Position numbers and translations under genes: made by a program. DNA of 64,000 nt from Paenibacillus faecis. GTDB lineage: Bacteria; Bacillota; Bacilli; Paenibacillales; Paenibacillaceae. The notes under the pieces were generated by a model that saw only the letters and a program-made list of their open reading frames with translations, did no database searches and was not told where the DNA came from. The stretch is taken from assembly GCF_008084145.1 (NCBI RefSeq), contig NZ_VSDO01000002.1, forward strand, positions 186,001 to 250,000, read 5' to 3'. The stretch's first letter is position 1, and every line of letters starts with the position of its first letter. Positions 51,448 to 58,892 of the stretch are shown piece after piece.

Positions 51448-52565
51448 TGGCGGAGCTGCCATTATTTTTGCAGGAACAGACGGAAGAACATATTATGCAG
51501 CGGATGCTGGCGAGGGTGCCTTCGGATATCGATAAATCCGAGGGTTCTTTTATTTGGGACGCCCAGGCTCCGGTGGCCTTTGTGCTGGCGGAAGCCGCAG
51601 GCTGGGCGCAGCAGGTGCTGCAGCGCGGCTTTGCGGGGACGACCTACGGGGCGTACCTCGATTTGCGCGCGGCGGAGCACGGGGTCACCCGGCGGCCGGC
51701 CGTGGCGGCGGTCGGGACGATCCGTTTTACCGGGGTCCCGGGTACGGTGGTCCCGGCGGGAACCGCCGTGCTGACGCCGGCGGACGAGGGGACGAACGAG
51801 CCGTCCGTGGAGTATGAAACGACGCAGCCGGCGACGGTGGGGTCGGAAGGAACGGGGACCGCTCCGATCCGGGCATTGGTGCCCGGGCGTTCGGGTGTCG
51901 TTCCGGCGGGCGTCATTACGTTGATGTCGACGCCGGTCAGCGGAATCACCGCCGTGACGAATCCCGAGGAAACGCGCGGCGGCGCCGATACGGAGTCGGA
52001 CGAACTGCTGCTGGAGCGTTTTTACGCCCAGGTCCGCCATCAGGGGACCAGCGGCAACAAGGCGCAGTATATGAAGTGGGCCGGCGAAGTGCCCGGCGTG
52101 GGCGGGGTGCAGGTGCGGCCGCTTTGGCAGGGTCCGGGCACCGTCGGGATCTATTTGCTGGACACGGACAAACGCGCGGCGAATGCCGACATCGTGGCCG
52201 CGGTCCAGCGGCACATCGATCCGACGATGGATGGCCAGGGCGAAGGCATGGCTCCGGCGGGGCCCGTCGTGACGGTGATGGCCGCGGAGGAGGTGCCGAT
52301 CGCAATCCGCGTGAAGCTGACGCTGGCCAGCGGGGTGACGCTGCCGGAGGTCAAAGCGCTGATCGAAAAGGGGCTGCGGGACTATTTGAAGCAGCTCGCT
52401 TTTGCCGATCCGCTGGTGAGATTTACACGGATTGCGGCGATCCTGCTCGATATCCCGCCGATCATCGACTATACCGACCTGACGGTGAACGGTAAGGCGG
52501 ACGCGAACATCGAAATTTTGCCGGGTCAGGTCGCCGTGCCGGGGGCGGTGGAAATTGATGAGTAA
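51447..52565 (+). CDS. xkdT: Baseplate J-like protein
   Basis: 372 aa from ATG 51447 (GGGAGCGTGAG upstream). N-terminal EEHIMQRMLARVPSDIDKSEGSFIWDAQAPVAFVLAEA, the middle VTNPEETRGGADTESDELLLERFYAQVRHQGTSGNKAQYMKWAGEVPGVG and C-terminal DLTVNGKADANIEILPGQVAVPGAVEI are diagnostic of the gpJ/gp6 family. It forms the wedge ring that triggers sheath contraction. Confidence 0.93.
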   Translation: MAELPLFLQEQTEEHIMQRMLARVPSDIDKSEGSFIWDAQAPVAFVLAEAAGWAQQVLQRGFAGTTYGAYLDLRAAEHGVTRRPAVAAVGTIRFTGVPGTVVPAGTAVLTPADEGTNEPSVEYETTQPATVGSEGTGTAPIRALVPGRSGVVPAGVITLMSTPVSGITAVTNPEETRGGADTESDELLLERFYAQVRHQGTSGNKAQYMKWAGEVPGVGGVQVRPLWQGPGTVGIYLLDTDKRAANADIVAAVQRHIDPTMDGQGEGMAPAGPVVTVMAAEEVPIAIRVKLTLASGVTLPEVKALIEKGLRDYLKQLAFADPLVRFTRIAAILLDIPPIIDYTDLTVNGKADANIEILPGQVAVPGAVEIDE

Positions 52566-53217
52566 TGTCGAAGCCGCGGCAATGGCGGTTGTCGCCCAAG
52601 ACGCCGGAGGTGCCCGTGCCGGTGAGTATGCGGCTGAGCGGGAGATCTCCAGTCCGCTGGGACGCGAGATGTTCTCTTTTTTGCCGGGATATTATGAAAA
52701 CTCACGCATTATGAGCTCGGATATGAACGCGAAGGGCGCGGAACTGGATGAGCTTTATCGGGCGCTAAACGAGACGTTGGACCAGTTTTTTGTGCGAACG
52801 GCGACGTGGGGGCTGGATCGGTGGGAACAGGAATTGGGTTTGACCACGGACAAGGAAAAACCGTTGGAGCAGCGCCGGGCTTTAGTGGAGTCCAAGCTGC
52901 GCGGGGCGGGGCAGTTCTCCGGCCGCCTGGTCAAAAACGTGGCGGAAGCCTACGACGGCGGGACAGTCGATGTGACTTTTGCGCCTTCGGAGTGGAGTTT
53001 TACGGTTAAATTCGTCGATACGATCGGCATTCCGCCAAATCTGGACGATTTGCGGGCGATGATCGAGGAGATTAAGCCGGCGCATCTGGCGGTCGAGTAC
53101 GAATTCAGTTATTTGTTGATCCATCAGCTTCATGGCGTCAAGACGTTGAGCGAGATGGAGCAGATCCCTTTATCCAAATTTGCAGGAGGTGGTTCCCTTG
53201 GCCAGCAAAACGCCTAA
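52558..53217 (+). CDS. xkdU: Baseplate protein with DUF2313 (YmfQ-like)
   Basis: 219 aa from ATG 52558, overlapping xkdT by 8 bp. LGREMFSFLPGYYENSRIMSSDMNAKGAELDELYRALNETLDQFFVRTATWGLDRWEQELGL is the usual opening of this wedge family (gpI-like), which carries the tail fibre. The C-terminal KPAHLAVEYEFSYLLIHQL matches too. It overlaps the fibre gene by 20 bp. Confidence 0.88.
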   Translation: MSNVEAAAMAVVAQDAGGARAGEYAAEREISSPLGREMFSFLPGYYENSRIMSSDMNAKGAELDELYRALNETLDQFFVRTATWGLDRWEQELGLTTDKEKPLEQRRALVESKLRGAGQFSGRLVKNVAEAYDGGTVDVTFAPSEWSFTVKFVDTIGIPPNLDDLRAMIEEIKPAHLAVEYEFSYLLIHQLHGVKTLSEMEQIPLSKFAGGGSLGQQNA

Positions 53218-54268
53218 CCTTGATTTATTGAAAAAAGACCCCGTCGCGGACGGGAACGACACGTTTAATATTGAGACGATGCTGAATGAGAACTGGGATA
53301 AGATTGATGCGGCGGTGGGAGAGGTGCGGGAGGAACTGAAGGAAGTCCATGTTCCTTCGGCTACTTTGACCGAGCCAGGTATCGTGCAGTTATCCAGTGC
53401 CACCAACAGCAGCAGCGAAGCGCTTGCCGCCACGCCCAAGGCGGTCAAGTCGGCTTATGATGCGGCTGTGGCGGCGAAAGCCACGGCTAGTGTGGCAAAT
53501 TCAGCGGCTGCGACGGCTCAGAATACAGCCAACAGCGCAAATAGTGCGGCGGCGGCCGCCCAAAACTCGGCCAATGCCGCAAACAACGCCGTTGGCCCGT
53601 TGGCATCCCTACTCACCGGGGTTAAATCCAACACGGTTGCCGCGATCAATGAGCTTTTTACAAATGTCAGTGATGGGAAAAACACAATCGCTTCCGCCAT
53701 CACTGGCAAAGGAGTACCGGCATCAGGGAGCGATACGTTTTCAGCTTTGGCTGGAAAAATCGGGAAGATTGACATTAAAGGTTATGAACAAATTAATATA
53801 AGTAGTCAAGGGGATTTAGAAACAACAGATTCCAATAAATTTTTTAATATATGTACCATCTCGAACAACCCGGATAGAAATAGAATTTTATTAGTGGGGA
53901 CTAGGGGGGCTTATTTAAGGGCTAACCGGCACGGTTATCTTTTTATGGTACGCCATACGACATCCAATACAGCGTTGCAAATTTTAAGTGTAAGCGAAGA
54001 AGGTTATGAAAGTGACGAATACTTAGCGGAAATTGCCTTAATTGATTTTAATCTGGCTATCGGGAAAATGTATGTAATATTAGGACTAAAAGCCGATAAA
54101 TATGAGGGATTAACAAAATATTCAGCTTTTGAGAGTGAACTTTCTCCCGAATGGGTGATGAAGTTAAGAGATAATTTTGAAATTGGTATAAGAGGTCTTG
54201 GTGCATCGCCAACTAATAGTGCTAAAGGAAACTATAGATTTGATGCTTCCGCTTGGCTGTTTACTTGA
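53198..54268 (+). CDS. Tail fibre / receptor-binding protein
   Basis: 356 aa from TTG 53198 (AGGAGGTGGTT upstream). The N-terminal attachment part (KTPNLDLLKKDPVADGNDTFNIETMLNENWDKIDAAV) is followed by an Ala/Asn-rich coiled coil (about 80-135) and a short globular knob (about 190-356). From about 53770 the DNA turns strongly AT-rich, unlike all neighbours, so the receptor-binding tip has probably been exchanged by recombination. No fibre chaperone gene follows. This gene likely decides target range. Confidence 0.82.
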   Translation: MASKTPNLDLLKKDPVADGNDTFNIETMLNENWDKIDAAVGEVREELKEVHVPSATLTEPGIVQLSSATNSSSEALAATPKAVKSAYDAAVAAKATASVANSAAATAQNTANSANSAAAAAQNSANAANNAVGPLASLLTGVKSNTVAAINELFTNVSDGKNTIASAITGKGVPASGSDTFSALAGKIGKIDIKGYEQINISSQGDLETTDSNKFFNICTISNNPDRNRILLVGTRGAYLRANRHGYLFMVRHTTSNTALQILSVSEEGYESDEYLAEIALIDFNLAIGKMYVILGLKADKYEGLTKYSAFESELSPEWVMKLRDNFEIGIRGLGASPTNSAKGNYRFDASAWLFT

Positions 54269-54410
54269 ATACTAAGGTTACCGGTAGAGATAAGTTAGAA
54301 TAGTTTTATAGTTTTCGACTTATTCGACTTAATAGTGGAATTATTATTGTTTGCCCTACGGAAAATCCGGGGGCTTTTTCTTTTCCACTAATCCCAAGGA
54401 GGCAATCGAC

Positions 54411-54860
54411 ATGAAAGACCACCTAGATTACTTCACCACCAGCACAGCCTCTATTGTCGGAGCGATGATGGGTTACATGGTCGGCGGTTGGACCCTTCTC
54501 CTCCAGGTTCTACTCGTCTTCGTCATCGCCGACTGGATTACCGGCTGGGTCGCCGCGTGGATGAACGGGGAGCTGCGCAGCCGGATCGGGCATGAAGGCA
54601 TTATCCGCAAGGTCACGATTTTTATCCTGGTCGCCATCGCCAATCTCATCGACGGGATTTTAGGCGAAGGGCATTATATCCGGGATGCCGTGATCTTTTT
54701 TTATTTGGCGACGGAACTGCTATCCATCATCGAAAACGTGGGGCGGATGGGGATTCCCATGCCGGAGGTGCTGCGGAGCGCCGTGAAGATTTTTCAATCC
54801 AAAAGCGGAGAAAACAGCGAGGAGGGAATCAAGGATCATGCAGGCAAAAAGCAACCGTAA
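54411..54860 (+). CDS. Phage holin
   Basis: 149 aa from ATG 54411, with AAGGAGG upstream. Three hydrophobic segments (about 14-34, 38-54, 75-95) and the family stretch IADWITGWVAAWMNGELRSRIGHEGIIRK match the phage holin family of Firmicutes (Holin 4 type). It makes membrane holes that free the particle and let the lysin reach the wall. It overlaps the lysin gene by 23 bp. Confidence 0.88.
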   Translation: MKDHLDYFTTSTASIVGAMMGYMVGGWTLLLQVLLVFVIADWITGWVAAWMNGELRSRIGHEGIIRKVTIFILVAIANLIDGILGEGHYIRDAVIFFYLATELLSIIENVGRMGIPMPEVLRSAVKIFQSKSGENSEEGIKDHAGKKQP

Positions 54861-55692
54861 CGCGCGCGGCATCGACGTCTCCCATTGGCAGGGGGAGGTC
54901 GATTGGCCGAAAGTCAAGGCCGCAGGCCTCTCTTTCGCCTTTATTAAAGCGACCCAGGGAACGGCCTGGGTCGACCCGAAATTCCGCGGCAACGCTGCGG
55001 GCGCACACAAGGCAGGGCTGCTTACCGGCCCTTATCATTTCCTGGACGCGACCTCGCCCGAAGCGGCCGCAAAGCAGGCGCAGCATTTCGCGCGAACGCT
55101 GCAAGGCGTGGGCACGCCCTTCGCCCTCCCGCCCGTCATGGACTACGAAAACAACCCCGCAGGCTTGAGCCGGACGCAAATCAACCAGATTGCCAAGGCG
55201 TTTCTGTCCGAAGTGGAGCGGCTGACCGGCATCCGCCCGATCATCTATACGGGCAACGCGTTCGCCCAGCAGTTTGATGAAACGCTGCAAAGCTATCCGC
55301 TTTGGGTCGCTCGCTACAGCTCGGCCGCTCCCTACGATGTTCCGGCCTGGAAAAAGTGGGAGTTTTGGCAGCACAGCGACAGCGGACGGATCGCCGGAAT
55401 TGCCGGCCATGTCGATCTCAACGTGTACCGCGGAACGTCGGAGGAATTGCAGGGGAGATACGGTGTTTCCAATAACCCCAGGCGAGAGGAGGACCATGAT
55501 ATTTCCGGACAGGAACGCAATATCGAGCAGGTCAGCGAATGGGCGGCCAAGGATTGGGCCGAAGCGAAAGCTTGCGGCATTTTTGACGGAGAACGCCCCG
55601 GAGCGCCGTTGACCCGGGAGGAAGCCGCGGTGGCGATCAACCGGCTGCGGCGGCAAATATTAGCTGCATGGAAAGACGCGAAGCCAAGTTAA
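54838..55692 (+). CDS. GH25 muramidase endolysin with SLH-like tail
   Basis: 284 aa. The GH25 lysozyme domain (about 10-200) has GIDVSHWQGEVDWPKVK with the catalytic Asp, FIKATQG, and DYENNPAG with the catalytic Glu. Residues about 235-275 (WAAKDWAEAKACGIFDGERPGAPLTREEAAVAINRL) look like one S-layer-homology motif that could bind the cell wall polymer. It cuts peptidoglycan for particle release. Last gene of the tail cluster. Confidence 0.9.
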   Translation: MQAKSNRNARGIDVSHWQGEVDWPKVKAAGLSFAFIKATQGTAWVDPKFRGNAAGAHKAGLLTGPYHFLDATSPEAAAKQAQHFARTLQGVGTPFALPPVMDYENNPAGLSRTQINQIAKAFLSEVERLTGIRPIIYTGNAFAQQFDETLQSYPLWVARYSSAAPYDVPAWKKWEFWQHSDSGRIAGIAGHVDLNVYRGTSEELQGRYGVSNNPRREEDHDISGQERNIEQVSEWAAKDWAEAKACGIFDGERPGAPLTREEAAVAINRLRRQILAAWKDAKPS

Positions 55693-55730
55693 TGTGACGA
55701 AAAAAGAAGACAGCCCCGCCAACCGTCGTG

Positions 55731-55736
55731 TATAAT
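55731..55736 (+). promoter_or_regulatory. Candidate -10 box of the unknown gene
   Basis: TATAAT at 55731-55736 has no good -35 box. It lies only 11 bp before ATG 55747, which argues for the downstream GTG start. Confidence 0.35.
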
Positions 55737-55776
55737 TGGAAAAAAGATGCATGACAGGTTGGGGGGCTTTTACATC

Positions 55777-56292
55777 GTGTCCAAAACTACATATGTTAAA
55801 ATTATTTCCGGCTTGCCGGTCAAATACCCGCAAATTGAGCTTCAGTTGCTTTTCGACGAAGAGTTTTTGGATGTGATCGAAGGAAGGCATGACGGGCGCA
55901 AATGGGTGGTGGAGAATATTTTTAAAATCCCGCTCAAGAATATCATTGCCACCTCCGCTGAAGTGATACGGAAAGAGTACTACGTGGAAGAGGAGTACGC
56001 CAAAACGACGCTTCACAAAGGGCTGTTCGAGGAATATGCGGTCACCAAAAAAGAAACCGACCTCAAGAAAAAGACCGATTGGATTTTTCCCTACAATATT
56101 TCCTTTATCAACTCGAACGGCGAAGCGGCCTTGGCGCAGTTTTATTCTCCCTCCGGAAGGGAAGGCATGACGAGAAACTTTAACAAGAAGCTGGAACAAA
56201 AGCTGCTAACGGTTCCCAAAAGTCCGGAGGTATTGGGCTTTTATAAGTTCATGTACGAAGAGAACAACAAAAGTAAAGAACGGATCGTATAA
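55777..56292 (+). CDS. Protein of unknown function
   Basis: 171 aa from GTG 55777 (GGGGGG about 11 nt upstream). Not recognised. It is soluble-looking, mixed alpha/beta and lysine-rich in the C-terminal third; no signal peptide or membrane segment. It has its own promoter and terminator, is not overlapped by the tail genes and is probably an ordinary host gene bordering the cluster. Confidence 0.7.
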   Translation: MSKTTYVKIISGLPVKYPQIELQLLFDEEFLDVIEGRHDGRKWVVENIFKIPLKNIIATSAEVIRKEYYVEEEYAKTTLHKGLFEEYAVTKKETDLKKKTDWIFPYNISFINSNGEAALAQFYSPSGREGMTRNFNKKLEQKLLTVPKSPEVLGFYKFMYEENNKSKERIV

Positions 56293-56327
56293 CACTGCAG
56301 TTTGAATTACACACTCCGTATGAAAGA

Positions 56328-56360
56328 GAGGCCGCTCTTTTCAAGAGCGGCCTCCTCCAT
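56328..56360. terminator. Bidirectional terminator
   Basis: Perfect 12-bp stem GAGGCCGCTCTT/AAGAGCGGCCTC with a TTC loop, between convergent genes. Confidence 0.8.
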
Positions 56361-56492
56361 TTATTTTCCCCAGTACACCGAAAACAAAATGTACATTACA
56401 TACCCGCAGCCCAGCAAAATCGCAAACGCGCTGATCCATAGGACGGCCTTTCCCCAACTGCGGTATCGTTCACCGGGTTTCCATAGTCCCAT
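56361..56492 (-). CDS. Small single-span membrane protein
   Basis: 43 aa from ATG 56492, with AAGGAG 8 nt upstream. A basic N-terminus (MGLWKPGERYRSWGKA) is followed by one hydrophobic helix (about 17-38) and a short tail. No family recognised. Good ribosome binding site and a shared terminator support it as a real gene. Confidence 0.6.
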   Translation of the reverse strand: MGLWKPGERYRSWGKAVLWISAFAILLGCGYVMYILFSVYWGK

Positions 56493-56630
56493 CGCACTCA
56501 CTCCTTTTAATTATTTTAAGTTCATCTCCCCGTTTCTAAACGCAAATCATAAGTTTCGGAGCCCCTGCCCGGCTTTGGTAAGTTCTCCGGCTGTCAAGGA
56601 ATTCCCGGAAGAGACGGTGATTTTTTCTTG

Positions 56631-56660
56631 TTGAATAAAGAACGTGTGTTCGCATATAAT
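56631..56660 (+). promoter_or_regulatory. LexA-controlled promoter
   Basis: TTGAAT (56631-56636), an 18-bp spacer and TATAAT (56655-56660). GAACGTGTGTTC (56640-56651) between them is a perfect Bacillus LexA/DinR core (GAAC-N4-GTTC). Confidence 0.7.
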
Positions 56661-56693
56661 ACAAACAAATGTTCTTATTTGGAGATGAGGCGC

Positions 56694-56897
56694 GTGGAAA
56701 AATACATCGGACGAATCGTAGAGATCATCTACCTGGACCGGAAAGGGAAAGTGACGCAGCGGCGGATCGAAGTTCATGCGGTCAGAGGCGGTTTGGTGCG
56801 GGCCACTTGCTTGACCAGCGGGGCTCCCCGGGCTTTTCGGGCCAGCCAAATCCTGGCCTGTTCCCCGGTGAAAGGGGGCGGAAGCCATGCTTCCTGA
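56694..56897 (+). CDS. Small WYL-like domain protein, SOS-regulated
   Basis: 67 aa from GTG 56694 (GGAG 9 nt upstream); the in-frame ATG 56685 sits directly on the GGAG. VEIIYLDRKGKVTQRRIEVHAVRGGLVRATCLTSGAPRAFRASQIL looks like a stand-alone WYL beta-barrel, a ligand-sensing module common in defence and DNA-damage regulators. It overlaps the next gene by 11 bp and follows a LexA-type promoter. Function unproven. Confidence 0.65.
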   Translation: MEKYIGRIVEIIYLDRKGKVTQRRIEVHAVRGGLVRATCLTSGAPRAFRASQILACSPVKGGGSHAS

Positions 56898-57114
56898 TCT
56901 TGAGCGCAAGCTGCTGCGTATCCTGTTTAATTTCACCATCCAACGCAGGAGGATGCCAATGATGGGAGAACTGGAGCGGATGACCGGCCGCGGCAAAAAA
57001 GACATCCTGAAAGGGCTGCGCCAATTGGAGCGGGAACGCTACATTCACTGGCCGAATCCCCCGGAATTGGAAGAAATTCTGGTGCTGGAGGCTTTTGAGC
57101 GGGGATCTCTCTGA
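56887..57114 (+). CDS. Small winged-helix protein
   Basis: 75 aa. LERKLLRILFNFTIQRRRMPMMGELERMTGRGKKDILKGLRQLERERYIHWP looks like a winged helix similar to the LexA or MarR DNA-binding domain, without any effector domain. It overlaps the WYL-like gene by 11 bp, so the two may form a split WYL-type regulator. A terminator-like hairpin overlaps its end. Confidence 0.65.
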   Translation: MLPDLERKLLRILFNFTIQRRRMPMMGELERMTGRGKKDILKGLRQLERERYIHWPNPPELEEILVLEAFERGSL

Positions 57115-57137
57115 GGATCCCCCGGCCTCATTTTTTG
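57101..57137 (+). terminator. Candidate terminator
   Basis: GGGGATC/GATCCCC and GAGG/CCTC inverted repeats, followed by a six-T run. Confidence 0.5.
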
Positions 57138-57211
57138 GATATTTTCGTAAAATCGTGGGATGTTTCTTTGCCGTCGGGAGCGCTAAGATAGCAGTAAGCG
57201 TACACTACAAT

Positions 57212-57225
57212 GAAAACGCTTAATT
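57212..57225. promoter_or_regulatory. Near-consensus cre box before the DUF4127 gene
   Basis: TGAAAACGCTTAAT matches the cre consensus except for the last two bases. It lies about 30 bp before the start codon. Confidence 0.35.
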
Positions 57226-57253
57226 TCCTAAGCGAAAGGGAGAGAGCGCACTC

Positions 57254-58819
57254 ATGTCAAAAGTGGTTTATCTGCCATTGGACGAAAGACCCTGCAATTA
57301 CCGGTTTCCGCTGCGGCTTGCCGCAATGACCGATTTGCAGCTTGCTGCGCCGGACATCCGGCTGCTGGGGCAAAAAAAGAAACCTGCCGATACGGCGGCG
57401 GTGCGGCAGTGGCTTTTGAAGGAAACCGCGGATGCGGACTATCTGCTCGTGTCGATCGACCTGCTGGTTTATGGAGGCATCGTTCCGTCGCGCCTGCATC
57501 ATCTGACCTTCGAGGAATGCCTGGAGCGCTTGTCCGTGCTCGGGGAAATCAAGAAACAGAGGCCGGGGCTGCGGATTCACGCTTTCAATCTGATCATGCG
57601 GGTGCCGAACAACAACAAGGACGAGGAAGAGCCGGACTATTACAAATTTCACGGCGGGCAAATTTTTAGATACAGCTACTTGACCGACAAAGAGGAGCGG
57701 GACACCCTTAGCGAGGCGGAGCGGGAGGAGCTGGAACGGGTAAAGGCCCTGATTCCCCCGGAATATCTGAATGATTTCGTCGGGCGCAGGCAGGTCAACC
57801 AGCAGGTCAATCTCCATTCCTTGGAACTGGCGCGCGAGGGCGTGATCGACCATTTGGTCATCCCGCTGGACGACAACGCCGAGTACGGTTTTTCCCCGAA
57901 GGAGCAGCAGCTTATGATCGGCCGGGCGTGGGAGCTGGGCGTCATGGACCGCGTTATGATCTATCCCGGCGCCGATGAAGTCGGGTGCACGATGTTTTCG
58001 CATATTTTTTGCGAGACCAAGCGGCACAAGCCGGAAATTTTCGTGCGTTACTCTTCGACGAAAGGCCCGTTCATCAAGCCGAAATACGAGGACCGGAGCC
58101 TGAACGAGAGCGTCAAAGCCCACCTGACCGCGGCGGGTGCCGTGTTGGCGGACCATTCCGGCGAAACGCCGCTGGTGCTGATCGTCCATTCGCCGGCCGT
58201 CGACCAGGCGGGGATGGCGGAGCAGATTCCTTTCCGGGAGCGGCACCGTTCGTATTTCTCGGAGATTCAGTACCGCGAAATCGTGGAGGCCGCGGAAACC
58301 TATCTCCGGAAAGGCAAGCATGTCGCATTGGGCGATGTCGCGACCTGCAATGGCGGCGATCCCGTGCTGATCCAGCTGCTGAGGAGCAAAGGACTGCTGG
58401 ACCGGTTGACAGCCTATGCGGGCTGGAACACCTCGGGCAACGCCCTGGGCACGGTCATCGCCCATTTCGTCATCGTTTCTTACTATCTGGAGCATCCGGA
58501 ACAGACGGCCGGAATCGAAACGTTCCGGGAAAGCCGGAAATTTTATTATGAGCGCCTCGTGGAGGATTTTATTTATCAATCCCTCGTCCGCCAGGACATG
58601 CTGGAGAACGATCTGCCCGGACTGAACGCGAGCTATTACGAGATAGGCCATTGCCTGGATGAGGTGCAGACGATTTTGGAAGTGAAGATGAAGTGGCTAA
58701 CGGCGGAATATTTCCAAGGCATTCGGGATGGAGAAGTCCGTTTGGCCCGGCTGCATTTTCCTTGGACCCGAATGTTTGAGATCGGTTTTGATTTGGAACT
58801 GCAATCTCAAACATTATAA
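57254..58819 (+). CDS. DUF4127 family protein
   Basis: 521 aa. The family opening VVYLPLDERPCNYRFPLRLA, then LLVSIDLLVYGGIVPSRLHHL and LGDVATCNGGDPVLIQLL identify DUF4127. No function is established. The soluble protein is full length. It lies directly before the amidohydrolase-dga operon, and the first GntR operator overlaps its stop codon, which suggests a shared catabolic role. A cre-like site lies before it. Confidence 0.85.
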   Translation: MSKVVYLPLDERPCNYRFPLRLAAMTDLQLAAPDIRLLGQKKKPADTAAVRQWLLKETADADYLLVSIDLLVYGGIVPSRLHHLTFEECLERLSVLGEIKKQRPGLRIHAFNLIMRVPNNNKDEEEPDYYKFHGGQIFRYSYLTDKEERDTLSEAEREELERVKALIPPEYLNDFVGRRQVNQQVNLHSLELAREGVIDHLVIPLDDNAEYGFSPKEQQLMIGRAWELGVMDRVMIYPGADEVGCTMFSHIFCETKRHKPEIFVRYSSTKGPFIKPKYEDRSLNESVKAHLTAAGAVLADHSGETPLVLIVHSPAVDQAGMAEQIPFRERHRSYFSEIQYREIVEAAETYLRKGKHVALGDVATCNGGDPVLIQLLRSKGLLDRLTAYAGWNTSGNALGTVIAHFVIVSYYLEHPEQTAGIETFRESRKFYYERLVEDFIYQSLVRQDMLENDLPGLNASYYEIGHCLDEVQTILEVKMKWLTAEYFQGIRDGEVRLARLHFPWTRMFEIGFDLELQSQTL

Positions 58820-58870
58820 CGTTATATTTACTTCAGTGACCCCTCATGCTAAATTAAACATTATAATGTT
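58810..58870. promoter_or_regulatory. Paired GntR-type operators of the dga operon
   Basis: AACATTATAACGTT (58810-58823) and AACATTATAATGTT (58857-58870) are 14-bp palindromes 47 bp apart, differing at one position. They flank the expected promoter of the amidohydrolase gene. Confidence 0.6.
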
Positions 58871-58892
58871 ATAAAAGAAAAAGGTGAATATC

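Noticed and set aside
43266..55692. Extracellular contractile injection system (eCIS)
   Set aside because: No AAA+ ATPase, no toxin payload genes and no eCIS-type repeats; gene order is that of PBSX, with holin and lysin.
43266..55692. Intact prophage
   Set aside because: No head, packaging, replication or integrase genes in or around the cluster, and no att-like direct repeats seen.
55747..55776. ATG 55747 as start of the unknown gene
   Set aside because: Only 11 bp after the -10 box; GTG 55777 has a purine-rich ribosome binding site.
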